Part shown: piece after piece, positions 43,814 to 57,100 of the stretch
Layout: each line of letters starts with the position of its first letter
How positions within the stretch are numbered: the first letter of the stretch is position 1
NCBI GenBank assembly: GCA_022578965.1
Contig: MU400691.1
Location: 1-64,000, forward strand
Length of the DNA: 64,000 bases
Source: Xylaria sp. FL1777
Taxonomy: Eukaryota > Ascomycota > Sordariomycetes > Xylariales > Xylariaceae
Reading direction: 5' to 3'
Made by a program: the position numbers and the translations under genes
The notes under the pieces: model-generated
Told to the model about the DNA's origin: nothing
Databases searched by the model: none
What the model saw: the letters and a program-made list of their open reading frames with translations, nothing else

Positions 43814-45285
43814 GCAGAACAGGCTTTCTCCTCTGAGCCACAGGGCTGATTACAAAAAGAAAAGGGGTTTCTTCCCCCAGCATTAAAGACATTGATCCCT
43901 ATACAAATTGAAATCAACGCTTAACTGTTTTGGACCGAGACCCTCTTCCGCACTAGCGGCTTTGAGCTCTTCAAGGGGAAGTTTATATGGGAAAGTCTGA
44001 TCACAATCCAAATCTCATTTCCCATTACCTCGTATACCTAGTGTTCTGACCTAGTGTACTCTTGTCAATGGAGTTTTGGTAGAATCCGCCAACAGAACCT
44101 GATCGACGGTCAATATCCCATCTACAATTTCCATATTGTTTTAGTGATCTACAGGACATTTGCTATATCCGGGTTTGGTGTCGCGCTAGGAATTCCCATG
44201 TTGTCGTCCCCTGAGCTCAAGATCCTCCTGTGGCGTACGAACCAGTCTACGGGGTCTGTGCAGGGGACAGAGCGTACGCCTTACGAGAGAGTATTGACCA
44301 CACTACCCACTACCGCACCTCTTTGCGCGTTAATCTCCTAATCTTATACCTTCATAGCGATCACAGGAAACGACTTATCTCTGCCACATGCTTTTTATAA
44401 GCCATTGCTAGTACGTCCATTTTCGCTGGCGGGGTTTATCCATACTAGGTACTAAGTACATAGTCGAGTCGATGAAGTACTAGGCTGAAATAGTTCTGAC
44501 ACTGAAGGACTTGTCATCATCCCAGCACTCAGGTGGCCCGCGGAAGTGCGCCGCCTCACTTGGCGGACCTAACCCACGGTATCCAGTGCGTTGGGTCTAC
44601 TATCAACCCTTCCAAGACCGGGGAGGGGAGGAGGGTGTCTCTATTCATTTCCGACGTGCAGTTTCCAGGGTAGGTAGCGGTAGACGGTGTTGCGGCGCAC
44701 CCTTCAAGTCCACCCTACCTCTCAGTTAAGGAGGGTTGTAGTTGGATTCAGCTCTCAACAATTGCCAGGGTGAGGCGAGCAGTATCTAAATTGTAGATCG
44801 TGGAGGATTCCGTCCTATATTCGATGAGCATATATTAATACCGTTGCGATGATCGGCTACCTTGCCCCGCCAATCGCAACCATTTTACCTTAAATTGTCC
44901 TCGCAATCTAGTCCTCCAGCCAAGCGGCCCTGCTATATAGGGATAAACATACGATATCACATGTCTTCACATCACAGGATTACCAATTACAGCGTAGATA
45001 CGACTTTGACACCGGGTATATTATCGTCCAGTCTGCTCAGCTATCCAGATGTATCGATGAAATTATTGCACATTATGAAGTAGTTGCATATCACATCAGC
45101 AACAAAGCTTTTTCGAGCATGTGCTCGCGGAAGCGGTCAAGAAGCGAACTTGCGCCTCAAATGATATATTACTCTTACGTGGCAGACGATCTATCATCAC
45201 ATCATCATGAATCAGATAAGCATAAGATGCTCTATGAAATGGCGCCGGTTAAGGAAAGCTCATCTGAAAGATCCTGCTCGGTTGG

Positions 45286-45301
45286 GATTCCGCGCGGAAT
45301 C
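45286..45301. repeat. perfect 16-nt palindrome before a T-rich tract
   Basis: GATTCCGCGCGGAATC is its own reverse complement and is followed directly by a TTTTTCTTCTT tract. Confidence 0.8.
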
Positions 45302-46341
45302 TTTTTCTTCTTATGCAACCACCTTATTGTATATGATATTCTAATATAATATTATCACTGCTAGGTCTTTTATGGAAATATTACCCGAAGTGGATGCCAG
45401 TATGAAGTACACATAGGTAGACCAATGTGCAAGGCAGTTGTCATGAAAATTGTCTACGAACCTAGATGTCTGTAGTATTTACCATAGTTAAACTATGGCC
45501 AGCTACTTAACACGTAAGCACAATAGAATATAGACTGCGTAGAACAAGTTTCTCGGGTAGTATTAATAATCATAGATGATAGTATCCAAATCCGACTTTA
45601 TACATTGACTTTGTATCGAAGAATTGCAACGTGAATATCAATAAAGCCGCGTACTTTTAATAGTTACTCCATTATTTTAACTGCTCTCGGACCCTAAAAG
45701 CTAACCTCGCGTTTCTAACAACTGTTTACAACAACGAAAGTAAAACTTTAAACATGAAAATTATTAAGACGGTAAGAAACTCCGTCCTTAAAGTATAGAG
45801 CGAAGCTGTAACTCGCTCACCTCACTTTGGTAATTCGTTGCATGACACTGTGAGATATAGTTGGCTGAATGTTGATTTAGGCTCATATTTGCCACTGCTG
45901 AGACCATCCTCTATCCATAAACCTAGATTAAGATGGTCTCCGCTTAGCGAGTGAGGAACGGCCCGAAGGACATGTAAATTGTGGTTTAGACCGATTGAAA
46001 CCTAGAAAGGGGGGTGATTAATATATTATGCAGTTGCATCCAGATTCAATCTCACATATATTGGTGGGTTGATATGTACCCATGGTGACATGCCGCATGC
46101 AGAGCTACCTAACCGACCGGTTGAGACCTGGGAAGCTTATGGCATACGATACTCTACAAATCAAACTGGAGAATGAGCGTCACAATCAAACTGTTCTCGT
46201 CGGCCCCACCCCCTGGGTTCGTATTCGGTGCTCTCTAGGTATTAAAAGTTGGTCCTCCTGCGTTGATAGACCAAGCAGGACCCAGATACAAAAAGCCAAT
46301 GCAGAATCAACAGTTCTAATGACGCAGCCTCAGGGGGCTTC

Positions 46342-46393
46342 ATAGGTGCGATGGTATGGCACCTATAGGGTTTTTTTTTTTTTTTTTTTTTTT
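46342..46393. repeat. inverted repeat followed by a 23-nt T run
   Basis: ATAGGTGC (46342-46349) and GCACCTAT (46359-46366) form an 8-bp stem with a 9-nt loop. Four bases later an uninterrupted run of 23 T begins (46371-46393). Confidence 0.75.
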
Positions 46394-49276
46394 CAATCGG
46401 ATGTCGAAGGTTATCGCAGAACTATCATAGAACTAGCAATTAACGATTATGGTCCAATTTTGTAAATGTTCTTACTGAGAATTATTTGGTAGCCTCTTTA
46501 AACGGAATTGGAATATAGCCCGTAAGTTTTGTGAGGCCATTACAAAAAAGTAGTGACACCTTACGATAGAGGAAAATGATATAAATTGAATACCCTTCTT
46601 GAGATAATCTTGAATTGGTAATGTGACTCGCAGGTGTAAAGAGATACTGTCATTTAGTAGTCATACCTTGATTGATTCTTGTTAATGGGCACAAGATCTC
46701 ACAGCTCCTTCCGTATGGTGATAGACAACATAAATTGAAAAGGTATAATCGTCATAATGGCCTACTAGCTCGTGTGTAGGAAGATTTGGATGGGCATCAT
46801 GCATATGTCTTGTTCTTATGGTGCTCCTATTGTAGGTATGAATGGTTACAGAGAACTAAGACAAATAAAGGACCAGGAAGCGGACGAAATTGAGGCAAAA
46901 AGAACTGAGAACTTTTATCCCAGTGTACTATGCTTTCTAATTTACGCTCAGACTGGTCCTTTCTCGTAACATATTCAGCCCCCTCTGCTCCACAAGCAGC
47001 ACCCTGTGAACAGTGTCTCGGTCTCGGCAATACCGCTGTGGGAATAATTGCCTTGTGAGTTTACAAACGTAATTTTGTATTCCATATCATAGATTGAGAC
47101 ATGGCACCCGGTTCGAAATTAATAAATGCGCGACAACACAAACCGCAGGAGAAAAGAAAAACGAGATGGAAGCATAGATGTATCCTAGGATAAGGAGCAG
47201 TTTTCAACGCGGACCTCACTCGCTCGAGTTGATACATGCTAGAAATACTACAATAATCTCCCGCTGAGGCAGACGGCCATGATAGTAGAGTAAAGGTCAT
47301 TAGGTCGCTACTGATAGTATTGTTTTGGTACTAATAAACACTTCACGCTCCGAGAGCGGCCGGTTTCAACTTCTGTACCGGTCACAAAAATAAACCCTCA
47401 ACCGGTCTAGGTAGTACCACAATAGCGGTATAGGACTTTTGACACGTCAACCATGTATCCTGACGGCTTCTATCAATGCAAGGTGGCGAGCTAGCTCCTA
47501 AATACAGCCAGAATATAACACTCCCAACAGCCAAATCCTCTCAAGGAAGCACGCACTCTCACAGAATCAGCCACTACCGAGCGCCCCTAAGGTGTTTAAA
47601 CATTTGAAACCAAGGGCAACCCATTGATTATGTAATGAGGATGTCAATTCGCAATTCTTGAGGCCGAGAATATGCCTGGGCATCCGTAGCAATCTGCAAT
47701 ACCTCTCTGCTGTCGTCCAAAGCACATAGCGAACAAGCCCCTATTTGAACTAGAAATGGTCAAATATATCCGCACTGTCGCACAAACGGTTGAATGTCTT
47801 AGTTTGTAATCACGTCTATGTAGTGTGATGAGTTAATAAACGGGTTCAACGCCTCTCATGTTAAGCCTTCGAGAACTAAATGCAACGCCGTTTGTAAGAG
47901 GGATGTACAAAATTTTTTCTATAAAGTATAAATGAAGAGAATCTATTAAGCCTACTTAGTGCTGGTAAATATTTGTCTGGTTCAGTGTCGTGTGTGGAAG
48001 CTTCTTTTTTTTTTGTCCCCCCAAAATTCGCGAGGATGGATACCATGTAAGTCCACTCTCGTGCCTCGGCACTTATCATGATAGGATGATCCTCGTTGGC
48101 CGCACTCTAACCTATCACTGCCTGGGGAGTTATGAAATCTTATTACCTGGCTGGTCCCGCTGGCGGCCTGTCCGCCCGGAATCGTTTTTCCCGAGGGCCA
48201 AGACGTGTTTTGGGCGGATCTTTTCTATAAAGAAACCAGTTCATCCATGTCAGTCTTATTATGCAATGGCCACAAAGTGTGTCTACGCTTTGTATGAGTC
48301 GGCTAATTGTCTAACAAGAGATCTTCGGTAGATAACTACGATTGTGTAATATGTTGATTTAAGGGATAATAGTTCTTATGCCTCGTTGCCACGCTCACTT
48401 CTAAATGTTTGCCTAAATCCCATGAGTACTATTCTGCACCAAGGATTAAAAGGGATAAAATCAATAGCCGAATCAACGAGAGACAAGACGGACGATATTA
48501 CTGAGCTCTCGCTGCTTAAATACTTCTAGACAGACGTATCCGGACTCTTGAACACTAGCTAAGAATTATTCTATCTCTTAGATCAAGAACTCATATTCAG
48601 GTTTAAGAAGCTCGACTTTCTCGTGACGGCGAGTGCGTCACACGCCATATACCCGGTAACTTGGCATATCAAAGTTCATACGCCCTCTCGAACGTCCGTC
48701 GACGGTCTATGCGATACCCTACGGTTGGATCGAAGACGCATCTAAAACTACGAATAGTCCCTCACGGTGGCGGAATCAGGAAGTTGAATGTGAGATGGGG
48801 TTATTCGAGCCAATACGGGTACGTCGGTCATCCTACCCCCTCCGTCCCAACCGAGCCGAGAGAATTGAAGAATAATAGCTATCTGCTATTTCCCACGAAT
48901 TCTCAGCGTACCTCTTAACTTGCCTACAACTTTGAGAACAAGAACACACAACAGCATCGCAGCTTTTCCGAAAGACGCCGAAAGGAAGATACGCTGACCT
49001 CTCGCCCTATTGCCGTGTACTACACAACTAGCATGTTTTGAAAAGCAACCTAGGAGAAGAGTTCGATAAAAACCGAAGAGGGCGAGACGATGAACTATCT
49101 GAGCTACCCGCCCATGAGCCCATGGCCTTTATGTCTAGCCCTAAAAATAGAGCAACTAAACAGAATCTAAATTTCTCCTTGTACTATAACCAATTCACAT
49201 TCCACGGCATACAGCGTCATCACGTGCCCTCGATTATTTGCTACGGATTATAGTATTCCATAACCACGAACCCGAA

Positions 49277-49308
49277 GTCGAAAGACGAACGACGAACGAC
49301 GAACGAAG
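49277..49308 (+). repeat. (GAACGAC)n short tandem repeat
   Basis: The 7-nt unit GAACGAC is present about three times, with diverged edges. Confidence 0.75.
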
Positions 49309-51084
49309 GACATAGGTCTATTGCGGCTCAGCCTATGACCATGGCATATATAGTTCCGCAGACGCCGCTTTGCTGCTCGAATATTCAAGTGATTATTGTC
49401 TTCTAACGGAGCCCAGAAGAGTTCTTTGGGATTAAGCTCTTAAGCGTGACCTAGGCGTGGCTACTACTTTTCATTAAGCTCTACAACCCTTCCGAGATGT
49501 TCCGTTTCTATACAAGGACTACTAGATTTGAACAGACGTTAGGATTATATTCTATGTTGTTAAAGGCCTTAGCACAAACAACAGGAGAAATCATGGCATA
49601 TCCTTACGCCGACGTTAATAGGCTGTAGCGCATAAATCCTCGGAACTGGCCACTGTTGTGAGTGGGCACAACGGTACCCAGGAAGCAGTTGAAATGCCGT
49701 TATTCATGTATCATTGGGGATATTCGAGTCCCTTTCATTTCAGCAAGACACCAAATCCTCACCTCTACACAGCTATTGGGAGACATCATACTTACTGACT
49801 TCTTAGGGCTCGAACGACGTTGGAGAGAATGCGACAACAGTAAACTGTATTCTCGTTGCTATGGAATATACCGGCATAGTATATTCATAAGACTGGGAAT
49901 TAGGCAACCACTATAGTACCTGTAATCCACGACTGATATACTTGACAGATTCGCTTAAAGAGAGCCCGTGTCTTCCACGGCCGAGACGGATACCCGCGCA
50001 TCGGTACATTTTCCGACGCTAACGAAAAGTGAAAGAACGTCGTCGCATGTATAGCTAGCTAGACTAGATTGCCATGGAGCTGAAAAAGCTCAAAATGATG
50101 GAGGCGGATTTGAGCAACAGACGTGTAAATGAGCGTTCGAGAAGAAGTGGGATATCTATAGCTGTTCATATCAATTCACCGTAAAGATAAACAATATAGC
50201 CAGGATGGTAATAAGTTATAATAGCCACTATGACATTTCGTGCATCACCCCGCTTGAAGGGAGAGGAGAAGTTATATCATATAATTATCTCATATTCAAC
50301 ATGTGGCCATCTCCCGCCTGAAAGTGCGTTCGCGGGATCGCGAAACCTGGACTCAATCACTAATTGGCGTTCTGTTTCGTCTTCGCTATACAGTAAGTTC
50401 CTGACATCAGACGGCCATGGTAAGCACGAATCGTCGCACTAGTATCCACGAGTCAGCAGGCATATGCTATATATATCCTGAGTGGTCGATATTGCGTTTG
50501 CTAAGAACATTTACTGCAGCATAGCCCGAAAAGCTCCCCAAAAAACTGTGGCTATTAGAGTACGTACGTACACTAGGTAATCATAAGAGGTGGCTTATTC
50601 TCCAATTAACACGCCTGAAATCCTCGTGATCGTCATCCGAACCTATACCCTTATATGTGTGGCTGATATGACTCGGTAGTAGTACTCTATCTGGAAACTT
50701 AAAGAGGTTGCATATGAAGACACAGATTCCCATCCTGCTGTAACAATTGTCCGGCAGATCATCCGGGGGGTGACGCAAACTGGACGACCTGTACCCAACC
50801 ACTTACCTTCCATAGATATTTAGGTGCCTACTGCGTAAGTAGTGCGCATTTGCAGGATCAAAGAGACCCTCTTTATCCCGTGGATAAATATGGAAACCGA
50901 TGAAACACTGCGAAGATGCGCGGCCCACAATCTGGCTAATTGAAGTGGTTTCAAGCTCTACTGGCGCATGTTATGCTGAGAAATACCTAATAAAGTACCT
51001 ACTGATCCGATAGCGAGTACCTGGCCTCACTTAGGTGCCTACCCAGACGCAAGTAGATTATAGGGAGTATAAAATTATATATAT

Positions 51085-51122
51085 GCATCAATAAGCATCA
51101 ATAAGCATCAACAACGTTGTTG
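51085..51122. repeat. 10-nt tandem repeat running into a palindrome
   Basis: GCATCAATAA occurs twice and a partial third copy runs into CAACAACGTTGTTG (51109-51122), a perfect 14-nt palindrome. Confidence 0.8.
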
Positions 51123-52335
51123 GGTACAAACTCGCAGACCTATTAGATAGATACATTCCTCTCACATGATCGTGGTGAATTGGTTGCCATGTGTTTGTTT
51201 ACGGTGAGTCATTGGTGTGGTAGCTGATCGGTAGGTATCTACATCGAAGTACCTAACATTAGTGTAGGAGGCATGAAAGAGGAAAGTCGATTGGCGATAT
51301 CTTCCGTGCCCTAACTAATGCATATCTGGTTGGGTTGATTCTATGGATTTCTAGGGTTCAATATTGCTTCCTGCAATTTACCAACAATTGAATGTCTGCT
51401 GCAGTTCGCCCTGACAGCGAACCCGATATAGGTACTTACCTAGGTGGTATACTGTAGGTAGGTATGGTGCGGAGTGCACCTGGGCAGTTCTCCCGCCCTG
51501 AGTTCCGCCAGTACGCCAACTGAACAGTGCAACACGATTGGCCCATGCCTCAGTGGTCGGGTTGTCATGGTAGCGCAGCACATGTCCAGACTACGATACT
51601 AAGCCAGGAAAGGCTTAGCGCCAACACCATCCCAGAGGAGACAGCGCATGAATGGGGCATTGATTGGGGGGGTTGTTGACAGACCCGAGACAACAAAAGC
51701 AGGAGTCGCTGTCTAGTGGCGGCAGGTGTGCGTGGTCCGTCTTCCTTCATCAACAACACCATCATCACCATCTCCGCCCAACCGCCGTTCGACTAACCAA
51801 ACAGCACAACCAGACGACCCAGGTAAGTTAAAGCCACGCAGCCGCCGACGACATCGAAGCATCGATAACAACAATCAACAACATCAACAACGCGACCACC
51901 GCCAAAAGCCTGCGACTCCAACAAAGCATTCATCCAGCCCACGCTTGCTTGTCTCCTTGCGACACAATCCTATGTATTCACACGCCCGACAATAAAAACA
52001 CTACCCGAGCTTTCCAGCTATTCGGGGAGATCAAAGGAGACCCAGGGGCATCTCGTAGTCATTATATACTCTCCAAACTATATACCATGTCCGCCCATAT
52101 TTGTTTGTAGGCGACAAGACACTTCATTTCACATATTCTCTCATTAAACACCCACTCTATCAAACACCACCGTCTTCTTTCAATTTCCATTTGTCTACCT
52201 AGTTCGTTCTTAGCGGGCATTATAACCCCCGCCCCCCTCACGGCCACATCACGAACTAATGCAATACCGAATCACGGCCGGAAGGGGAACCACCTAATTG
52301 CGCCTGCGCACGGATTGTAACCCCCCTAAACAACC

Positions 52336-54144
52336 ATGGCTGAACCACCATCCTCTCCTCCGAACGAGCATGCCACCGCAGAGGAATCACTTTCCTGGTA
52401 CAAGAGACAATATGAGCAGCTTTGTGACGAGCTTTCCGAGTTTCGGCAATCCAGCCATGAGCTGGAAGCCGAACTTGAGAAGGACCTAGATGCTGCAGAT
52501 AAGAGGCAAATCGAATTGGAGCAGAAGGTAGAAACTTTACAGTTTGCGACTGAAGAGTGGAAGGTATGTTTTGTTGGGCAAAACACCTCCGTATTACCCA
52601 CGACTATGTACTAATATACCACTTAGGAGAAATGCAAGAAGGCAAAGGCTGAGTCGAATGCCGCTCAGAATACGTTGGAGAAGGAGATTACGACCCTCCG
52701 AGATTCTAACCGGAGCTTACAACTGAAGCTGCGGGATATCGAAGTCGCCAACGATGATTTCGAGCGCCAGGCGAGAAACACAACCTCGTCTCTCGAAGAC
52801 ATGGAATCTAAATACAACGTGGCTATTGAGAGGACTGTCATGATGGAAGAGGAGATCAAAATAGGGGAGCAAGAGCGAGAGACGTTACGCATCGAAGCCC
52901 AAAGACTGCGAGAGGAACTTTCAGACCTGAGAATCGAAGCTGAAATCATGCAAGACAAGATCAAAAAGGCCGAACATCGTCAACTCTCTGCTCTTTCTAC
53001 TGACATTTCCATTCCCTACTCGGACACATACGAGGACTCTCCACGGTCCACGGCGAGCTCGCCTATGATCAGCACGCCCCCCGACGAGCTTTCTCTCCCA
53101 CCTGTTGGCAAACTTCCGGCAGCCATTAATGAACCGCCCTCACCTCCCATGTCTGATGCCTCCGCACATCCACCCAGACCCTCTTCGAAGCTCAAGACGC
53201 CAGCACCCTCGCAAAAGAGGTCTCGCATTCCTTCTGCGGACCGTAGCACTACACCAAAACCCAGAAGCCTCGCGCCAGCGAGCGCGCGTCAACCTGGTAT
53301 GCGCTCTGTTACTGCCACACGCACGCCTGCGCCAACTCGCACGACTGCGAACCGCGCCGCTTCTCACAAGATGGCACCTTCCACATCTCTTACCCATATT
53401 CGCTCTCTTACGGCCCAGATGCAGCGCCTCGAGGCCCGCGTTCAGTCAGCAAGATCAAAACTACCGGCTCCTATCTTCACACCACCACGTGCTTCACCTA
53501 GATCATCCGTGCAGGGAATTCCACAAGTGCCTTCGACGATTACTATGCGATCGCGCAAGCGCACTATAGGCTCTATTGCATCATCTGTGACAGAGGAGAC
53601 TCCGGCGCAAACTACGGATACTACCGGGACAGCCAAACACACCAGTCGACTTAGTACGTCGGGTGTGTCGCGGCTATCCTTCGGTCCCCTGCCTAATCGA
53701 TCGAATAACTACGATCCTGAGGGATCAGCTATGGGCATTTCACGTCCAAGCAGTCGAGCCAGTGTGTCGGGTTATGCCAGGCCGGAAAGACCCTTGAGTC
53801 GGACTGAGATCGCGCGTCCCCTATCTCGAGCCAGTATCTCGGGAGCGAGGACACCGATGGGTCTACGTCCAAGAAGTTCTATGAGCGGTAGCTTGCACGG
53901 ATATTCTCAAAGCATAAGTCATATCGAATTTGATGAGACGGATGAGCGCACGCCCAGCCGTCGTGGGACCTACAGTAAATATGACACGGATGGAAGTGCT
54001 AGTAGCATTCCAGCTCCCAGTGGGATTCCATTGTCGCGACGGCAAAGTGGTGGGCTTAGCTCATCCATCCGGAGGGTAAGCGGCGGCGCAGCCAACGATG
54101 GCGGCAGGCCCAGGAAGCTGAGCGACCTAGGGGAGACGTATTGA
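52336..54144 (+). CDS. nde1: NudE-family nuclear distribution protein
   Basis: Two exons, 52336-52563 and 52627-54144, give 581 residues with a phase-0 intron. Residues 17-200 are the conserved coiled coil: [36 protein letters not shown] across the splice, [15 protein letters not shown] [17 protein letters not shown], and [15 protein letters not shown], the NudE/NDEL1 core that binds LIS1 (NudF) and dynein intermediate chain. A conserved fungal block [18 protein letters not shown] lies near 320. The C-terminal half is disordered, Ser/Arg/Pro-rich, with repeated [11 protein letters not shown] and [11 protein letters not shown] units that are probable phosphorylation sites. The protein would support dynein-driven nuclear migration and hyphal growth. 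The homolog in Neurospora is ro-11 and in Aspergillus nudE. Confidence 0.93.
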
Positions 54145-57100
54145 TCTCCTTGTGCTCTTCAAATTGATGGCTCTCTACTCCATCACCATATTACAGGTCT
54201 CATCGTCTACACCGGTTCCCCATTCATATAGGCGTTTCTGCTTGCATTTGGGAAAGGCGCCCGGTTTAGATTGGTGAGGCGCTGACGGCGTTACGAGGTT
54301 ACGAACGGCTAGCATATATCATTCGGACTACGTATTCACCCGTGTTCTTTGTTGAGAACACGTTGGGCTTATTGGTGTTGCGGCGGATCATCTCTTGGGG
54401 CTAAAATGGCCTTGATCTTTTTTTGTCACGAGGCATAATATTCCGTTGCTTTGCTTTTAGAGGCAAAACATAATCACCGGTACTGTTTATATGGACCATT
54501 CGCCCATACCTTGTTGACGACTGTAGATTGACCTAATCTCATGTCTGGCCGAGGACTGTACATAGTGGCTCCTGTTATATTGTGGAGGGAGGGCAAGGCG
54601 AAGAAGACTAACGAAGGAAAGGGGGCTGTTGTTGGAAGTACCTAGCACCCAGTAATAACGGCCGAAACGGCACAAAATCTCTTTTGTAAAGGCGAGAAAT
54701 CGAATATCACTGTTAACGCCTATTTAAATATCCCTAGTGTTTCGGAGACCGTGACACTGTGGTGGTAATATACCCATTTAGTTCTTTCGCTTTGTCTTGA
54801 TTTTTGACGATCATCTAAGGTGAGCCGAGACAGTAGAGTTACGTGGTAGCCGAAGACCGCTGAATTCCTATGTGAAAAAGATGTCCTTGTACGCTCATAC
54901 AAAATTGGACACTTCTTGGATTATATCGTGAATCGTTCCAGAGGCGATTGGATCTGAGCAAATGCAGTGTTAGCACATCTGGTTGCCTTACTAGAAAATA
55001 GAACTATGCTTCACATTCTTTGCCTATGCATGCCACTATAGGTGTTACTTATGCAATGACCTCATCTATAGGTATACATATAGTTTACCAAGCACGCTCG
55101 GGAGAGACATGCCGGTGCGTGGCGGTGGCATTCAAGGTACATCGTCTTCCTTCGTTAGTGGTAGGATTGGCTTAGTCCCAGCTATTTGGTAAGTCTGGGG
55201 AAAAATCGTACGATGCCAAGCATCGACACTCGCCGTTGCGGCTGCTGCCGTGATGAAAGAACCACTCAGAATTGTTAGTTATAAACATATAAATATCCTG
55301 CCTAGCAGCCGCTATTACCCAGGGGACATTTTCTTTCCTCCTTCAAATTTGGTTCCCCGGTCTTTATCGGCATCATGCGCCTCACACGTTCGAGTTTGTC
55401 AAACCTTCGAAGACCGATGGGTCACGGATGAGCTAAGATCGGGTTAGCAAATAGCACCAATCGGGCCTCGGGCTCGGAGTCCGAGGGCCATTTCAAAAGT
55501 TTGCCTGTTGGGTAAGAAGGCTTTGGTTCGGACGCAGAAGCACGAAGCCCGAAGGATTACAGAAGACTCGGGGATTCATCTGTCCTTTCACGGCACTATA
55601 GTAATTCCGGACTGAGCTTTGCATCATTTGCTTATTTTGATTCCTACAGTACAGCATGCAGCACTGAAGCATAACCCCGATCTACTGTCCCGACGATGTT
55701 CAGGTTACCTACGGTATTCTTACAGGACGCCTCAACCGAGGACGCCAACCCCATGTGTTGTGTAGCCTCGCCCTTCAGCTGCTCGATTACATGCTTGCTA
55801 TTGGGTTCGACGATATACACTTATACTGGAATTTTGGCTAGTATATCGATGCCAAGTGATTTCCTGTATCAGGCTTTTGCGTGACCGTTGTGCCGGACAA
55901 CACACTCGGTGCCGTCGGACATGCGGTTGGGGGCGTGCGCTTCGGACAATCTCGCACTGGCATAACGAACAAGATGGAATCCCTTAGAACGAACAGGTGC
56001 TGATGGAGGAGGATATCCCAATTCGGATGTATCCATCCCATCCTCTTTTCTCTAGCGGCTCTTCATCTCCCTAACCCTGCGATCGAAATGTTCGATAACA
56101 ACAGACCAAAAACAACTTTGATGATGTATGTAGGTAAGTCAGTACATAGATAAGTAAGCACTGTGTACCTGCAAGGCAAGTGGGCTTTGATAAGACAAGA
56201 GTTGAATTGAATCGAATTGAATCGCAAAGATGAGCCCCAACAATTGAGTTCGCCCTGCTTGCACTAAAAGCATTCAGACAGCAACTGGGTAGATCCCACC
56301 CAGTTGCCCGCGGGGCCCGGCACGGACGCCAGGCACTAACACCCTTGCTCATCTTTGTCGAGATTGCGCTTATCAAATCTGGGCTGTTTGGGGACATGTA
56401 CCTACAATCTGCGATATTAATTGCCTTGTATTTACTATAAGTACATAATAGAAAGCGCACATCATACACTAGAGTCACTAGTAGCAATACAGGTAGGTAT
56501 TCCTGAATTCAGGAACCGAAAAGCCGCCGGAATCTAACTAGCATTATTGGGGATGTCCACAGTAAGCAATGCGCCGAACAATGTGATAAGTTCTAGTAAT
56601 AGTATAGATCCGATCCGATCCGATCCGATGAGTATGTGTAAGTAGGCCGACAATATCTCTCAGCCCGAAATCTACATAGACGTGGAGCTTGTTACTAAGT
56701 AAGGAGAAAGTACCTAGTGTAATGTCTCGGCGCCCATAACTTCCTTCTACTGGGACTCCCTTTATACTGACTAGAAAATTTGCTAATTAAATAGGGAAGA
56801 AGAAATATTTTGGGCTGTTTACTGCGCAGAGGGTTGCAGCACTAAATGCTAGGTAGGTAAGTTTAAAAAAAAATATGGGGAGAGAGAGACAACGGCGATG
56901 TTAAAGAACATGCAAGGTTCATAACACCTTCGGGAAAAATAACCAATGACTTATTCACCGAAAATATCTATAAGACACGTCTGTACCTTCTACATTGTGG
57001 CTCTTTATAAGCTATTTCAATGTACTACCTAGTGAAATACCAGAGGCATGATGTTGAAAACCTTCAAGGTTGTATGTAATGATAAAACTTGGAGATTATT

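Larger units (their letters stand above)
42734..52335. other. 9.6-kb gene desert
   Basis: I could not support any gene here. Short open frames on both strands look random. It contains a G-rich tract (42817), a hairpin-rich segment (43696-43813), a 16-nt palindrome (45286), a 23-nt T run (46371) and small tandem repeats (49277, 51085), listed separately. The last kilobase (51.3-52.3 kb) is C-rich with CAACA and CCACC words and probably holds the NudE promoter and leader. A degraded transposon is possible, but I recognise no transposase or reverse-transcriptase motif. Confidence 0.5.

Noticed and set aside
52665..52964. 99-residue minus-strand Ser-rich open frame
   Set aside because: Antisense of the NudE coiled coil.
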